Part shown: one piece after another, positions 26,441-35,333 of the stretch
Layout of the letters: every line of letters starts with the position of its first letter
Position numbering within the stretch: position 1 is the first letter of the stretch
NCBI GenBank assembly: GCA_030649945.1
Contig: JAUSFE010000071.1
Span: 124,001 to 188,000 of the forward strand
Direction: 5' to 3'
DNA from: Dehalococcoidia bacterium
Lineage (GTDB): Bacteria > Chloroflexota > Dehalococcoidia > SM23-28-2 > RBG-16-64-32
DNA: 64,000 nt
Program-made: the position numbers and the translations under genes
The notes under the pieces: model-generated
What the model saw: the letters and a program-made list of their open reading frames with translations, nothing else
Databases searched by the model: none
Told to the model about the DNA's origin: nothing

Positions 26441-28639
26441 ATGAAACCAGCGATCACCGGTTCGATGTTGCTTGTCGCAGTGACGGCCATGGCGGCGTTC
26501 TGGGCGGTGGCCGTCCTCAGCCCCTGGCACACCGCCACGGCGGCCGGCACCGTAACGGCCGTCGCCATCGACGCCGACATCGACGATAGCTCGGCGGGGC
26601 TGCCCAACCCGGCCCCGGACAACACCTCCACAGTCGTCGGCGCGATTGACACTTGCATATCGGTCTCGACGGGCGACGTGTTCGAGCTCGACATCGTCAT
26701 GATAGGCCTTCCCACAGGCGAAAAGCTCGCCGGCGTCAACTACGACATCGACTACGACGGCGCCGTCGTCCAGCTGGGCAACGACGACGACGCCGACGGC
26801 AGGTTCGACGAAGACACTCTGGTCGCCGACGGCGACGAGGACGGCGACAGCGTGTCGGGCGAGGAAGGTCCGGATGGAGGCGGCGCCATAGGCCACGATC
26901 CCAGCTTCGTCCTCTCGGATCCCACAGATTTCAGCAAGGGCAACGGCCTGGACACCGCCACCTGGAGCGACTTCAACGCCTCCTTCTTCAAACTGTCCGG
27001 TTTCCCCACGGGCCCCCGAGACGGCGTCCTCAACCGCGTTACGGTAAGGGCCGTCGGCGCAGGCGTCAGCAACCTCGACCTGAGAAGTTTCTACCCCGAC
27101 CTCAGTCCCAACACGCCGCCGGACCTTCTCGATAACTTCGCCAACACCTACGCCATCGGGAATGGCGGCAGTGGCGACGCCAAGATCGCGGTGGACCAGC
27201 CCTGCCCGCTGCCCACGGCCACACCGGAGCCAACGCCCACGCCGGAGGCAACGCCCACGCCCGAGGCGACGCCCACGCCCATACCTACGGCTACGTCCAC
27301 GCCTTCGCCCTGCCCGCCGCCGGCGAATGACCTCGTCTCTAACGCCTCGGTGATCCCGGGCCTCCCCTTCTTCGACAGCACGGACACCACCTGCGCCACG
27401 ACCTCGCCGGATGACCCCTTCTGCGCCGGCCCGGGAAGCCATTCCGTGTGGTATTCCTTCACCCCCGGCCAGAATCGGCGCATCGAGGCAAACACCTTCG
27501 GCAGCGACTATGACACGACCCTTTCGGTCTACACGGGGTCGCCGGGGGCGCTCACGCAGATCGCCTGCAACGACCAGACCAACGGAAACCAGTCGCGGGT
27601 CTTTTTCGATGCCACGGCCGGCCAGACGTACTTCTTGATGATCGCTTCTTGGCTGAGCACTCCCGGCGGTGATCTCGTGCTCTTCGTGGACGTGGCGCCT
27701 CCTCCGCTGGCGATCGACGTCAAGATCGACCCGATCGGCGCAGTGGTGGCGAAGACCGGCGAGGTTACTGTCAGCGGCACGGCGACCTGCAACAAGCCGG
27801 CGTTTGTCGACCTGTCCGGCGATCTACAGCAGCGGGCCGGACGCGTCACCATCCAGGCCCATTTCTCCAAATTCATGGCCTGCACCGGCCAGACCCCCTG
27901 GGTGGCGAGCGTGGCCGGCGAGAACGGCATCTTCAAGGGGGGGTGGGCCGACGTCTCCGTCAGCGCGTTCGCCTTTACGACGTGGGAGGTCGCCCGAGAC
28001 GAGGCGTCCGCTTCCGTGCAGTTGAAGGGATCAACACCGGTTTCCCGCGAGTGTCCGCGGGACGGCAACTTCGGCTTCGAGAGCGGACTGGCCGATACCA
28101 ACGTCATCCCCTGCTGGACGGTGGTGGACCAGGCGAGCAGCTACGGCAGCTGGTGCAACCAGACGGGCACGCTGCCGCCGCAGGGATCCTGCGCGGGCAG
28201 CTTCATCCCGGTGGCCGCGCCGCCGGAAGGAGCGCAGGCGGCGATGACGAACCAGGCGGGGGCTGGCTCGCACGTGCTCTATCGCTGCGGCGTCCTTCGC
28301 TCCGGGGCCATCAGCTTCCAGCTTTACATCAACAACGAGGCCGTCGATTTCTTCAGCCCGCCATCGCTCGACTACAACACCGCCTACAACCAGCAGTTCC
28401 GGGCGGATCTGGTGACCGCGGCGGGGATGGCCGCGAACCCCTTCACGGTGGCGCCGGCGGACATCCTTCTCAACCTCTACCAGACTGAGCCCGGCGACCC
28501 GTCCGTGTCCGGCTACTCAACGATAACGTCAAGCGCCAGCGCGTACCTGAGACAGGAGGTGTGCCTGCGCTTTGCCGAGGTGGACAACCAGTTCTTCTTC
28601 CACGCCGGCGTGGACGACGTCAAGATCGACTTGCGCTAG
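26441..28639 (+). CDS. exported protein with cohesin-like N-domain, Pro-Thr linker and PPC-type domain
   Basis: A 732-residue secreted protein. The signal segment is 'MLLVAVTAMAAFWAVAVL' (about residues 9-26). An N-terminal cohesin-like beta domain ('GDVFELDIVMIGLP', 'LAGVNYDIDYDGAVVQL', 'VLNRVTVRAVGAG') carries an Asp-rich calcium-type insert. A TPEPTPTPEATPTP linker lies near residues 260-290. Next is a bacterial pre-peptidase C-terminal (PPC) type domain ('SHSVWYSFTPG', 'YDTTLSVYTGSPGALTQIAC'). The C-terminal half is of unknown beta-rich type with paired Cys. It has no dockerin of its own. ATG 26441 gives the signal peptide. An adhesive, structural or ligand-binding role is inferred only. 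Confidence 0.75.
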   Translation: MKPAITGSMLLVAVTAMAAFWAVAVLSPWHTATAAGTVTAVAIDADIDDSSAGLPNPAPDNTSTVVGAIDTCISVSTGDVFELDIVMIGLPTGEKLAGVNYDIDYDGAVVQLGNDDDADGRFDEDTLVADGDEDGDSVSGEEGPDGGGAIGHDPSFVLSDPTDFSKGNGLDTATWSDFNASFFKLSGFPTGPRDGVLNRVTVRAVGAGVSNLDLRSFYPDLSPNTPPDLLDNFANTYAIGNGGSGDAKIAVDQPCPLPTATPEPTPTPEATPTPEATPTPIPTATSTPSPCPPPANDLVSNASVIPGLPFFDSTDTTCATTSPDDPFCAGPGSHSVWYSFTPGQNRRIEANTFGSDYDTTLSVYTGSPGALTQIACNDQTNGNQSRVFFDATAGQTYFLMIASWLSTPGGDLVLFVDVAPPPLAIDVKIDPIGAVVAKTGEVTVSGTATCNKPAFVDLSGDLQQRAGRVTIQAHFSKFMACTGQTPWVASVAGENGIFKGGWADVSVSAFAFTTWEVARDEASASVQLKGSTPVSRECPRDGNFGFESGLADTNVIPCWTVVDQASSYGSWCNQTGTLPPQGSCAGSFIPVAAPPEGAQAAMTNQAGAGSHVLYRCGVLRSGAISFQLYINNEAVDFFSPPSLDYNTAYNQQFRADLVTAAGMAANPFTVAPADILLNLYQTEPGDPSVSGYSTITSSASAYLRQEVCLRFAEVDNQFFFHAGVDDVKIDLR

Positions 28640-28817
28640 GCGGCGGCAACCCCGCGCAGGCCGAGGCCCCAGCCTCGGCCCAGGGCAGGGCTGGGCGTGC
28701 GGAGGTAGGCGGGGCGCAGACCGGAACAGCGGGTGTAGGGGGCATCCAGCCGGAAGCCCCTACGACGGGCGCGGATACCCTAGCGGCCGCGGCAGGGGCG
28801 CATCATGACGCGCGCCC

Positions 28818-28925
28818 CTACGCCAGGAACTCCCGCACGCGGGCGATGAAGCGCTCGGCGCTGGCCAGCACCTGCGTGGCCGTAGCCCTGTCGACCTCAT
28901 AGCCCGGCTCGTAGTCAACGGGATG
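28818..28925 (-). pseudogene. fragment of a HEPN-domain gene
   Basis: The last roughly 35 codons of a HEPN-type protein remain: 'VDYEPGYEVDRATATQVL' followed by 'AERFIARVREFLA' and a stop. They align with the C-terminus of the intact MNT-HEPN protein at 31914-32714 ('DADYKPRFRVSEEA', 'AERFIARVRAFVG'). No start, catalytic region or upstream part is left. The rest of 28640-28934 contains GTAGGGG/CCCCTAC repeat words and no gene. Confidence 0.7.
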
Positions 28926-28934
28926 GGAAGGCGT

Positions 28935-28964
28935 TTGACAAGCCCATCTCCAGCCAACTACGAT
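28935..28964 (+). promoter_or_regulatory. promoter of the SpaA-like/dockerin exoprotein
   Basis: TTGACA at 28935-28940, an 18-base spacer, then TACGAT at 28959-28964. AAGGAG at 28981-28986 is the ribosome binding site for GTG 28998. Confidence 0.65.
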
Positions 28965-28997
28965 TTGGACACCCAGACTAAAGGAGTGTGGCCCGCC

Positions 28998-31730
28998 GTG
29001 CAGCATGGAAGAGCGTTTCTCAAGCCACTGCCCCTCTTGGCCGTTCTGGCATGGCTGCTGGCGACGGCAGTGTTGAGCGGCTTCCTGAGCCCGGCTGGCT
29101 CTGCCCAGGCCCAGCCCCCACCCAACAGCGTCACCATTATCAAGGACGCCGTCCCGAACGACCTCCAGGACTTCCCGTTCCTCAGCGGCCCCGTTGTCAA
29201 TCAGTGCCCTCCCGCCAGCTTCCCTTTGGACGACGACGCCAGCGTTAGCGGCGGGGACAATACGCTATTGGACTCCGTAACCTTCGCGCTTACACCCGGC
29301 TGCAACTTCTTCAACACCTTTCAGGAGATCGTGCCGGCCGGCTGGGCGCTGACGAACATCGTCTGCACCATCACTCCCTCCGGCGGCGCCGTTCCCCAGA
29401 CCTTCATCACCATCGGCCCGGGCGGCGGAGCGAGCTTCGACCCTGGCGACACCCAGGTCAACATCGACCTGGCCTCGGGCGAGGCCGCCACCTGCACCTT
29501 CACCGACGAACGGGTGGAGGAGCCCGGCTCCATCACCATCTGCAAGGAGACGATCCCGCCGGGCGGCACGGGGTTCAACTTTGGCTGGAGTTCGCCGTTC
29601 ATAGGGACGGCGCCCTTCACGCTGGACGATGGCGACTGTTTCCCGATCTCTGATCTTAGCCCCAGCCTGGGCCCCTTTACGTTCACGGAGTTGCAGCCCC
29701 TGCCCGCGGGATGGACGCTGGTGAACATCGTCTGCAGCGGCGGGGCCAACGTCCTCATCGGCTCTAACAGTATCTTCGACCCAGGGGACACCGGCGTGGT
29801 CATCAACCTGGGCCCGGGGGAGAACGTCACCTGCACCTTTACCAACGCCAGGCAGAGCTGCATCACCATCGTCAAGGACGCCGTCCCCAATGATCCCCAG
29901 GACTTCGCCTTTACCGGCGGCCTGGGCGCCTTCACCCTGGACGATGACGGCCCCGCCGGCAGCGCCACCCCCAACAGCCAGACCTTCTGCGACCGGATCG
30001 GCCTCTTCACCGTGACGGAGCAGGTGCCGGCCGGCTGGGTCCTGGCCAACATCAGTTGCACCGTTGTGCCGCCCGCCGGCGTCTCGTTCGGGCCCAGCGG
30101 CGGGCCCTTCCACCCGAACTTCAACCAAGGGGACACCACCGTCCAGATCGAGAAGGGCGCTAACGGCATCGTCATCTGTACCTTCACCAACAGGCGGGAG
30201 GCGCTGCCCCCGCCACCCTGTACGGGAGCGGCAGGTCTGGCCTTCCTGGGTATAAGCACCGGCACGACCGGCATTGGCATGGTCGACCCGATATGGACGG
30301 TGGTTTCCGCCCCTTCGGGGGCCCCCACGCCGGATGCATTCGGCATCCTGGAGTCTCACCCGATTTGGGTCGTGGCGCCGTCCAGCACACACTGGATCGA
30401 CCCTAACAACACTGGTGGTACTACACCAATAGGGAGCGATCCCTTCGATGCCTCGATCCCCTATGTGTACGAGACCTCGTTCACAGTGCCCGCCAACATC
30501 CAGACCTTAACGGTGACCTTCCAGTTTGCCGCCGATGACGATGTCCAGTTCTTCCTGAACAGCACCCTTATTCCAGGTACCGCTGTCAGTAACGCCTCCG
30601 TCGCGCTGTCTGGGCCGGTCACCGTGACGCAGACGAACCCGTCGGTCGGGACATACACGCTGAGGGCCGAGGTCATCAACAAGCCTCCCGTGGGCCCAAA
30701 CCCGACGGGCTTGCTGGTGAAGGGCACAGTCAGGTGCGAACCCGTGCCGCGGCCAGCCCAGTGCCCGGGGGAACAAGAGGGCAACCTGGTCGTGAACCCC
30801 AGCTTCGAGATAGTGACGGGAAAACTGGGTCTGGTAGCCCTGGGGGGCGCCCCACACCCACTTACCAGCAGCCAGGCGCCCGGCTGGTCTGCCGGGCCGG
30901 GGATAAGCGCCTCGGCCAAGACCCCAGACATCCTTACCCCTAACCCTGCTGACTACTCTCCGACCCCGCCTTCTCCATATGACGTGAACGGCTATGTTCC
31001 AAACAACCCGATGGGCAGCGAACCGGCGTTCGACGGAAGCAACTATGCCGGTATTTCGGCCGGCGTGTTTTCAGGAACCTACAAATCGGAGGAGCTCATA
31101 GGGACGCTAACGGCCCCTACGGCGGCGGGCACATACATTGTGGCCGCCTGGATGTCAGAGGGCGAGACGCGGAACAACCCTGTTGATATGCAGATTCTCC
31201 TCCAGCAGGGCTCGAACCCGGCCGTTCCCGTGGTGCTGGCGGGGCACGTTGCCATCACTAATGGCTGGGCCATAATCGGTGTCACGGGAGCGGTGGCCGC
31301 GGGGTTCGACAAAGTGATCATTCGAGGGGTCAATGCGCACAATCATGCCGGTGGGTATGTCTACATCGACTGCGTCGTGGTGGCCCCCAGTAAGGCATTG
31401 ATATGGGGCGACGTGGACTGCAGCGAAACGGTATCTATCGGTGACGCCCAAAAGATCGCGCGGGACCTGATCGGCCTCCCCATCTCGCAGGAGCCCGGAT
31501 GCCCGCAGATCGGCGACCTCGTGGAGGTGGACGGCGTCCAGCTCGCATGGGCCGACGTTGACTGCATGAACGGAGTCACCATCGGCGATGCGCAGAAGAT
31601 TGGGCGTAAGCTAGTTGAACTGCCGGTGAGCCAGGAGGAGGGCTGTCCTGATCCTGGCTCAGAGCGCCTGGTTTGTTATTTTGAGTCGCCTACTGGAATC
31701 TGGCGTTGCTTTGATTTTGTCAATCTATAG
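28998..31730 (+). CDS. exported surface protein: three SpaA-like repeats, lectin-like region and dockerin-like pair
   Basis: A 910-residue secreted protein. The signal segment 'PLLAVLAWLLATAVL' ends near 'SAQAQ' (residue about 38). Three prealbumin-like repeats follow (openings 'VTIIKDAVPNDLQDF', 'SITICKETIPPGGTGF', 'ITIVKDAVPNDPQDF'; each closes with 'CTFT'). Then comes a PA14/choice-of-anchor-like beta region with 'FAADDDVQFFLNST', and a DUF642-like segment ('NLVVNPSFEIVTG'). Two dockerin-type loops close the domain array ('[17 protein letters not shown]', 'WADVDCMNGVTIGDAQK'). GTG 28998 is chosen by ribosome binding site and signal peptide. The last 25 codons and the DNA after them are AT-richer than the rest. 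No catalytic domain was seen. Confidence 0.75.
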   Translation: MQHGRAFLKPLPLLAVLAWLLATAVLSGFLSPAGSAQAQPPPNSVTIIKDAVPNDLQDFPFLSGPVVNQCPPASFPLDDDASVSGGDNTLLDSVTFALTPGCNFFNTFQEIVPAGWALTNIVCTITPSGGAVPQTFITIGPGGGASFDPGDTQVNIDLASGEAATCTFTDERVEEPGSITICKETIPPGGTGFNFGWSSPFIGTAPFTLDDGDCFPISDLSPSLGPFTFTELQPLPAGWTLVNIVCSGGANVLIGSNSIFDPGDTGVVINLGPGENVTCTFTNARQSCITIVKDAVPNDPQDFAFTGGLGAFTLDDDGPAGSATPNSQTFCDRIGLFTVTEQVPAGWVLANISCTVVPPAGVSFGPSGGPFHPNFNQGDTTVQIEKGANGIVICTFTNRREALPPPPCTGAAGLAFLGISTGTTGIGMVDPIWTVVSAPSGAPTPDAFGILESHPIWVVAPSSTHWIDPNNTGGTTPIGSDPFDASIPYVYETSFTVPANIQTLTVTFQFAADDDVQFFLNSTLIPGTAVSNASVALSGPVTVTQTNPSVGTYTLRAEVINKPPVGPNPTGLLVKGTVRCEPVPRPAQCPGEQEGNLVVNPSFEIVTGKLGLVALGGAPHPLTSSQAPGWSAGPGISASAKTPDILTPNPADYSPTPPSPYDVNGYVPNNPMGSEPAFDGSNYAGISAGVFSGTYKSEELIGTLTAPTAAGTYIVAAWMSEGETRNNPVDMQILLQQGSNPAVPVVLAGHVAITNGWAIIGVTGAVAAGFDKVIIRGVNAHNHAGGYVYIDCVVVAPSKALIWGDVDCSETVSIGDAQKIARDLIGLPISQEPGCPQIGDLVEVDGVQLAWADVDCMNGVTIGDAQKIGRKLVELPVSQEEGCPDPGSERLVCYFESPTGIWRCFDFVNL

Positions 31731-31863
31731 CCTGAGGAAAATTACCTATCGCCCCTCGAATAGAAGGGTTCTGCGATTTGCGGCCGGGGCGGCTGCGGTC
31801 GCGCTGGCGGCGGGCGGCTGGTGCGCGCGGCGGCGCGTGCGGCGGTAACGGCAAGAAGGTCCC

Positions 31864-31930
31864 TGTCAACGGATAATCGAACGGATTAACGGATGGGTTG
31901 ATCCGCTTATCCGTTAGCTATCCGTTGACA
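31864..31930 (+). repeat. inverted repeat with ACGGAT words at the MNT-HEPN 3' end
   Basis: TGTCAACGGAT at 31864-31874 faces ATCCGTTGACA at 31920-31930, with further ACGGATTAACGGAT words between. The repeat supplies the last codons and stop of the MNT-HEPN gene. Confidence 0.75.
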
Positions 31931-32714
31931 GATCGCCAACGAACGCGCGTACGCGGGCGATGAACCGCTCGGCCTTTGCCACGACGTCGCGCGCCGCCTC
32001 CTCGCTCACCCGGAAGCGCGGCTTGTAGTCGGCGTCCAGGCGCAGATTGAAGGCGGCCTCCAGGTCGGCGGCGTACTCTGCGCCAAGAGCAACTTTGTCG
32101 CGGAACAGGGCGACGAGCGCCTTATGGCTGCGGATCTCCTCGACTCCCGAGGCCAGCACGGCCGCGGACGCCGCGTTAAACATCGCGTAGTAGGCGCGGT
32201 TGGAAACGCCATCCCAGAAGTCTCGGGTCAAGAGGAGTCGCGCCTCGGCCAGAGCCTCAGCGGCGGTCCGCAGGTGGCCATCGAGGAGGTCGCGGGAAGG
32301 CCGGTACGGCGCCTTTTCTTCCGCGATCAGCGGTGGTAGGGCGGCGCGGATGGGCGCGAAGGCGCCGCGGTCGAAGAGCACGAGGCCCTTGCGCGCCACC
32401 GTCCGCTCCAGGGGATAACCCATCTCCACCTGCTGCTGGAAGTCGTCCACTGCCTCCGCTATCACCTGGAGCCAGACGTCACCGCCGGATTCATGCCGCA
32501 TGGCGTCCGCCAGCGCCCTCGCGCGCCCTTCCAGCTCCTGCGCGTCGCCAGCCGTCAGCACCATGACGTCGATGTCGCTGTCTTCGGTGGCCTCGCCGCG
32601 CGCCACCGAGCCGTACAGGACGACCGCCTCGACGGCCTCGGCAGCCTGTTCGAGGAGGCGGCGGCAGAACTCCCGCGCCGTCTCCAGATAGCGAGTCTGA
32701 GCGGCGGCGATCAT
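31914..32714 (-). CDS. MNT nucleotidyltransferase-HEPN fusion protein
   Basis: A 266-residue protein fusing two domains that are usually separate toxin-antitoxin partners. The N-terminal minimal nucleotidyltransferase has 'YGSVARGEATEDSDIDV' (G35-S36, D47 and D49). The C-terminal HEPN domain (about 135-260) has 'NRAYYAMFNAASAAVL'. In active HEPN RNases the motif is R-x4-6-H; here R173 is kept but the His position is Asn180, so RNase activity is doubtful. The ATG at 32714 overlaps the TGA of the upstream MetE gene by one base (TGATG), implying coupled translation. The C-terminal residues come from a repeat. It may act as a regulatory nucleotidyltransferase rather than a toxin system. Confidence 0.8.
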   Translation of the reverse strand: MIAAAQTRYLETAREFCRRLLEQAAEAVEAVVLYGSVARGEATEDSDIDVMVLTAGDAQELEGRARALADAMRHESGGDVWLQVIAEAVDDFQQQVEMGYPLERTVARKGLVLFDRGAFAPIRAALPPLIAEEKAPYRPSRDLLDGHLRTAAEALAEARLLLTRDFWDGVSNRAYYAMFNAASAAVLASGVEEIRSHKALVALFRDKVALGAEYAADLEAAFNLRLDADYKPRFRVSEEAARDVVAKAERFIARVRAFVGDLSTDS

Positions 32715-33709
32715 CACTCGATCTCCAGCTCCCGCTTGATCTCGCGCACGGCGTCCACCATCACCTGTAACTTGGCCTCGCTCTCCTCCACGGTGCGCGT
32801 CTTCAGGCCGCAGTCCGGGAGAATCCAGAGGCGCTCCGGCGGGAGGAGTTTGAGGACCCGGCGCAGCCCTTCCTTCACCTCGTCCACGCTCTCCGTGAAG
32901 CGCGTGTGGACGTCCGTCACGCCCACGCCCAGGTCTTTGTCGCTGTCGTACGCGTGCTCCTCCATCAGCTTCAGGTAGGCAAAGTCGGTGTTCTTGAACG
33001 CCAGGTGAATCTGCTTCACGGGCAGCCGCAGCATGTCCGGGTAGATCTTCTCGACTTCCCCGTAGCAGATGTGGGTGTGGAACTCCGCGTCGATGCCCTC
33101 AACGGTCACGCGCATCGCCTCCACGGCCAGGTCGAAGTCCTCGTGCGGGCGAGTGTGGATCGCCGGCTCATCGATCTGGATGTACTTCGCCCCGGCCTGC
33201 ACCAGCTCCTCCACCTCGCGGCGGATCACCTTCGCCATGTCCAGCACCGCATCGCGGCGCGAAGGGTAGTGCTCGTCGAATGACCACTCCACCATGGTGT
33301 AGGCGCCGGTGAGCATGCCCTTGACCGGCCGCTCCGTGAGCGACTGGCTGAAGCGCCACATCTCGACGGTCATGGGGCCGGGCCACTCGAGCCTGTCGAA
33401 GATGATGGGCTTGTGGTAGTAGCGGTTGCCGTAGGCGCGCACGAGGCCGCCCAGCTTCATGCCGCCGATGGTGCGGCCGCCGGGCTCGCCGGCGAAGTAG
33501 GCGACCATGTCGCCGCGCTCCATCTCGCCGTGGACGAGGACGTCCAGGCCGATGCGCTCCTGGGTGCGAATCCAGAACTCCGTGGCCCGCCGCTCGAGCT
33601 TACCGAGCTCCTCGCGGCTGATCTTGCCCTGCGAGAACTCCGTGCGGGCCTTCGTCAGGTAGTCCGGCTTGGCGTAGCTGCCGACCGCCGTCGTTGTTAG
33701 TGCACTCAT
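32714..33709 (-). CDS. core-MetE type methionine synthase (cobalamin-independent fold)
   Basis: A 331-residue homologue of the C-terminal catalytic domain of MetE. It transfers a methyl group to homocysteine. Such short core-MetE proteins in Dehalococcoides-type and archaeal genomes take the methyl from methylcobalamin or a corrinoid protein, which is known for the family and inferred here. The zinc-binding His-x-Cys is visible as 'HTHICYGEV' (H213, C215), with the second Cys in 'PDCGLKTR' (C300) and the substrate acid in 'YIQIDEPAI'. ATG 33709. It lies 47 bases after a paralogue and is coupled to the MNT-HEPN gene. Confidence 0.85.
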   Translation of the reverse strand: MSALTTTAVGSYAKPDYLTKARTEFSQGKISREELGKLERRATEFWIRTQERIGLDVLVHGEMERGDMVAYFAGEPGGRTIGGMKLGGLVRAYGNRYYHKPIIFDRLEWPGPMTVEMWRFSQSLTERPVKGMLTGAYTMVEWSFDEHYPSRRDAVLDMAKVIRREVEELVQAGAKYIQIDEPAIHTRPHEDFDLAVEAMRVTVEGIDAEFHTHICYGEVEKIYPDMLRLPVKQIHLAFKNTDFAYLKLMEEHAYDSDKDLGVGVTDVHTRFTESVDEVKEGLRRVLKLLPPERLWILPDCGLKTRTVEESEAKLQVMVDAVREIKRELEIE

Positions 33710-33756
33710 CTGCTCGCTCCGCTCATCATCCTATCGAATCCGCTCTTGTCCGGGCC

Positions 33757-34731
33757 CTACGCCGGCACTCCCTGGGCGCGGCGGGCGCCTTCCACCATCG
33801 TCTTCAGCTTTTCGAACGCCACCTCGCGCGGCACGTACTCCAGGCCGCAGGAGGGGTTGACGTACAGGCGCTCCGGCGGCACGAGGTCGCTCACGCGCTT
33901 GATGGCCTCGGCGATCTCTGCCGGCGTCTCGACGCGCGTGTTGCGACCGTCGACGACCCCGAAGCCCAGCTTCTTCTCGAAGCGCCGGCCGCGCAGGGCC
34001 GTCCAGTTGTGCGGCCCGGCCACGAAGTCCAGGCCGATGACGTCCACCGGCAGCTCCAGCAGCGGCTCCAGGATGGTGCTCGCGTCTCCGAACCAGGTGT
34101 AGAGGCCCGTTTCCGCCGCCACGTCCTGGAGCAGGCGGCGGACGGCCGCCGCGAAGATGCCGATATCCTCCTTATTGAAGACGATGACCGGGTCGTTCAC
34201 CTGGATGTGCCGGCAGCCCGCGGCGACGAGGGTGTCGATCTCGAACCGCAGCTGCTCCGCCAGGGCCAGCGACAGCTTCTCGCGGCTGCCGTAGTGCTTG
34301 TCCAGGGAAAGGGCCGCCAGGGTGTAGGGGCCGGGGACGATGGCCTTCACCGGTTGCGGGCTGTGCTCCTGCGCGAACTGCCAGTGGCGCACGAGCACCG
34401 GCTCCAGCCAGCGCACCGCGCCGGTGATCTCCGGCTGGCGATAGTAGGTATTGGTGTCCAGGTAGCGCTGCAGGCCGCCGATCTCCACCCCCTGCAGGCG
34501 CCGCATCACGTAAGTCTGGTCGTCGTCCCAGCGGACCTGGCCGTCGCTGACGATGTCGACGCCCGCCTGGGCCTGCTCGTTGATCACCTCGATCGTGACC
34601 TCGTCCTCAACGCCGGCCAGCTCTTCGTTCGTGATCTCGCCGCGGTCACGGCGGTTGAGGGCCTGGCGCAGGCGCGCCGGGCGCGGGCGGTTCGGTATCT
34701 TCGGGTAGTTGCCTACTACGGTTGTCTGCAT
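33757..34731 (-). CDS. MetE-like paralogue lacking the His-x-Cys zinc pair
   Basis: A 324-residue protein of the same barrel family as its downstream neighbour ('TVVGNYPKIPNRPR', 'GPYTLAALSLDKHYGSR', 'PERLYVNPSCGLEYVP'). At the zinc site 'HTHICYG' is replaced by 'LYTWFGD', so His and Cys become Tyr and Trp. The distal Cys (C295) remains, and the 'QIDEP' acid becomes 'QVNDP'. It therefore probably does not activate homocysteine in the standard way. It might bind another methyl donor/acceptor or act with the neighbour as a two-part enzyme. ATG 34731 is chosen because the conserved fold starts at once; an upstream in-frame extension would cross a palindrome. Confidence 0.75.
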   Translation of the reverse strand: MQTTVVGNYPKIPNRPRPARLRQALNRRDRGEITNEELAGVEDEVTIEVINEQAQAGVDIVSDGQVRWDDDQTYVMRRLQGVEIGGLQRYLDTNTYYRQPEITGAVRWLEPVLVRHWQFAQEHSPQPVKAIVPGPYTLAALSLDKHYGSREKLSLALAEQLRFEIDTLVAAGCRHIQVNDPVIVFNKEDIGIFAAAVRRLLQDVAAETGLYTWFGDASTILEPLLELPVDVIGLDFVAGPHNWTALRGRRFEKKLGFGVVDGRNTRVETPAEIAEAIKRVSDLVPPERLYVNPSCGLEYVPREVAFEKLKTMVEGARRAQGVPA

Positions 34732-34738
34732 GTCTTTG

Positions 34739-34810
34739 ACACTACCACAGCCTGAAGGCTGCGGCATATTCTCCTTCCTCAATGCCCCAACCTTCAGGTT
34801 GGAGTGCTGG
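34739..34810. repeat. two short palindromes upstream of the MetE pair
   Basis: CAGCCTGAAGGCTG and CCAACCTTCAGGTTGG each fold into a short stem. They belong to the same general style of scattered intergenic palindromes as those at 14.3, 52, 55.7 and 62.6 kb. Confidence 0.7.
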
Positions 34811-34819
34811 ACGCCGTTC

Positions 34820-35281
34820 TTACACTTTCACGATGCGGAATACCGGGAAATCCGGCGCGATGCGCTCGAACTCCTCGATGGGCGCGTTGAGGGGGACCCC
34901 GATGATATGGCGCGCTCCCAGGGCCCACTTCAGGTACGCCTTCAGGACGGGCGCCCGCTCTTCTGCCGGCACTTCCTCCAGCCTGACCCTCTGGCGCCTG
35001 CCGTGACGGATGACGGCCTCGTGCCTTGCCGCGCGTATGTTGCGTACCCAGTCCGACCCGTCACCTAAGACGGACACAGCATATCGCTGTCCGCCCCATT
35101 GGGTCAGTATGAGCACGTTGGAGTGCACCCGGCCTGATCGTCGCCCCTTCGTCTCCAGGGTGACGATGAACCATGGCGGCAAACCCAGCCAAGAGACGAG
35201 GCCGAAGACGCGGCCGTACACTGCCTCCGCCGCGCGGTCCACCCACGACGCCTCCTCGTGTGCCGTGTCCCGGTCGGCCAC
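34820..35281 (-). CDS. deazaflavin (F420)-dependent nitroreductase-like protein
   Basis: A 153-residue protein of the Ddn/DUF385 split-barrel family. These proteins bind F420 or a related flavin and reduce quinones or nitro compounds. The characteristic stretch is 'IVTLETKGRRSGRVHSNVL', followed by 'RYAVSVLGDGSDWVRNIRA' and 'VPAEERAPVLKAYL'. GTG 35281 is chosen because GGGAG lies about ten bases upstream; a TTG at 35323 would add 14 residues. It is a lone gene between repeats and the small coiled-coil protein. Cofactor use is inferred from family only. Confidence 0.8.
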   Translation of the reverse strand: MADRDTAHEEASWVDRAAEAVYGRVFGLVSWLGLPPWFIVTLETKGRRSGRVHSNVLILTQWGGQRYAVSVLGDGSDWVRNIRAARHEAVIRHGRRQRVRLEEVPAEERAPVLKAYLKWALGARHIIGVPLNAPIEEFERIAPDFPVFRIVKV

Positions 35282-35333
35282 CTGTTTTGATCTCCCTTCG
35301 ACCCTGGCGTCCGCGACCAGCAATCCTGACGCC

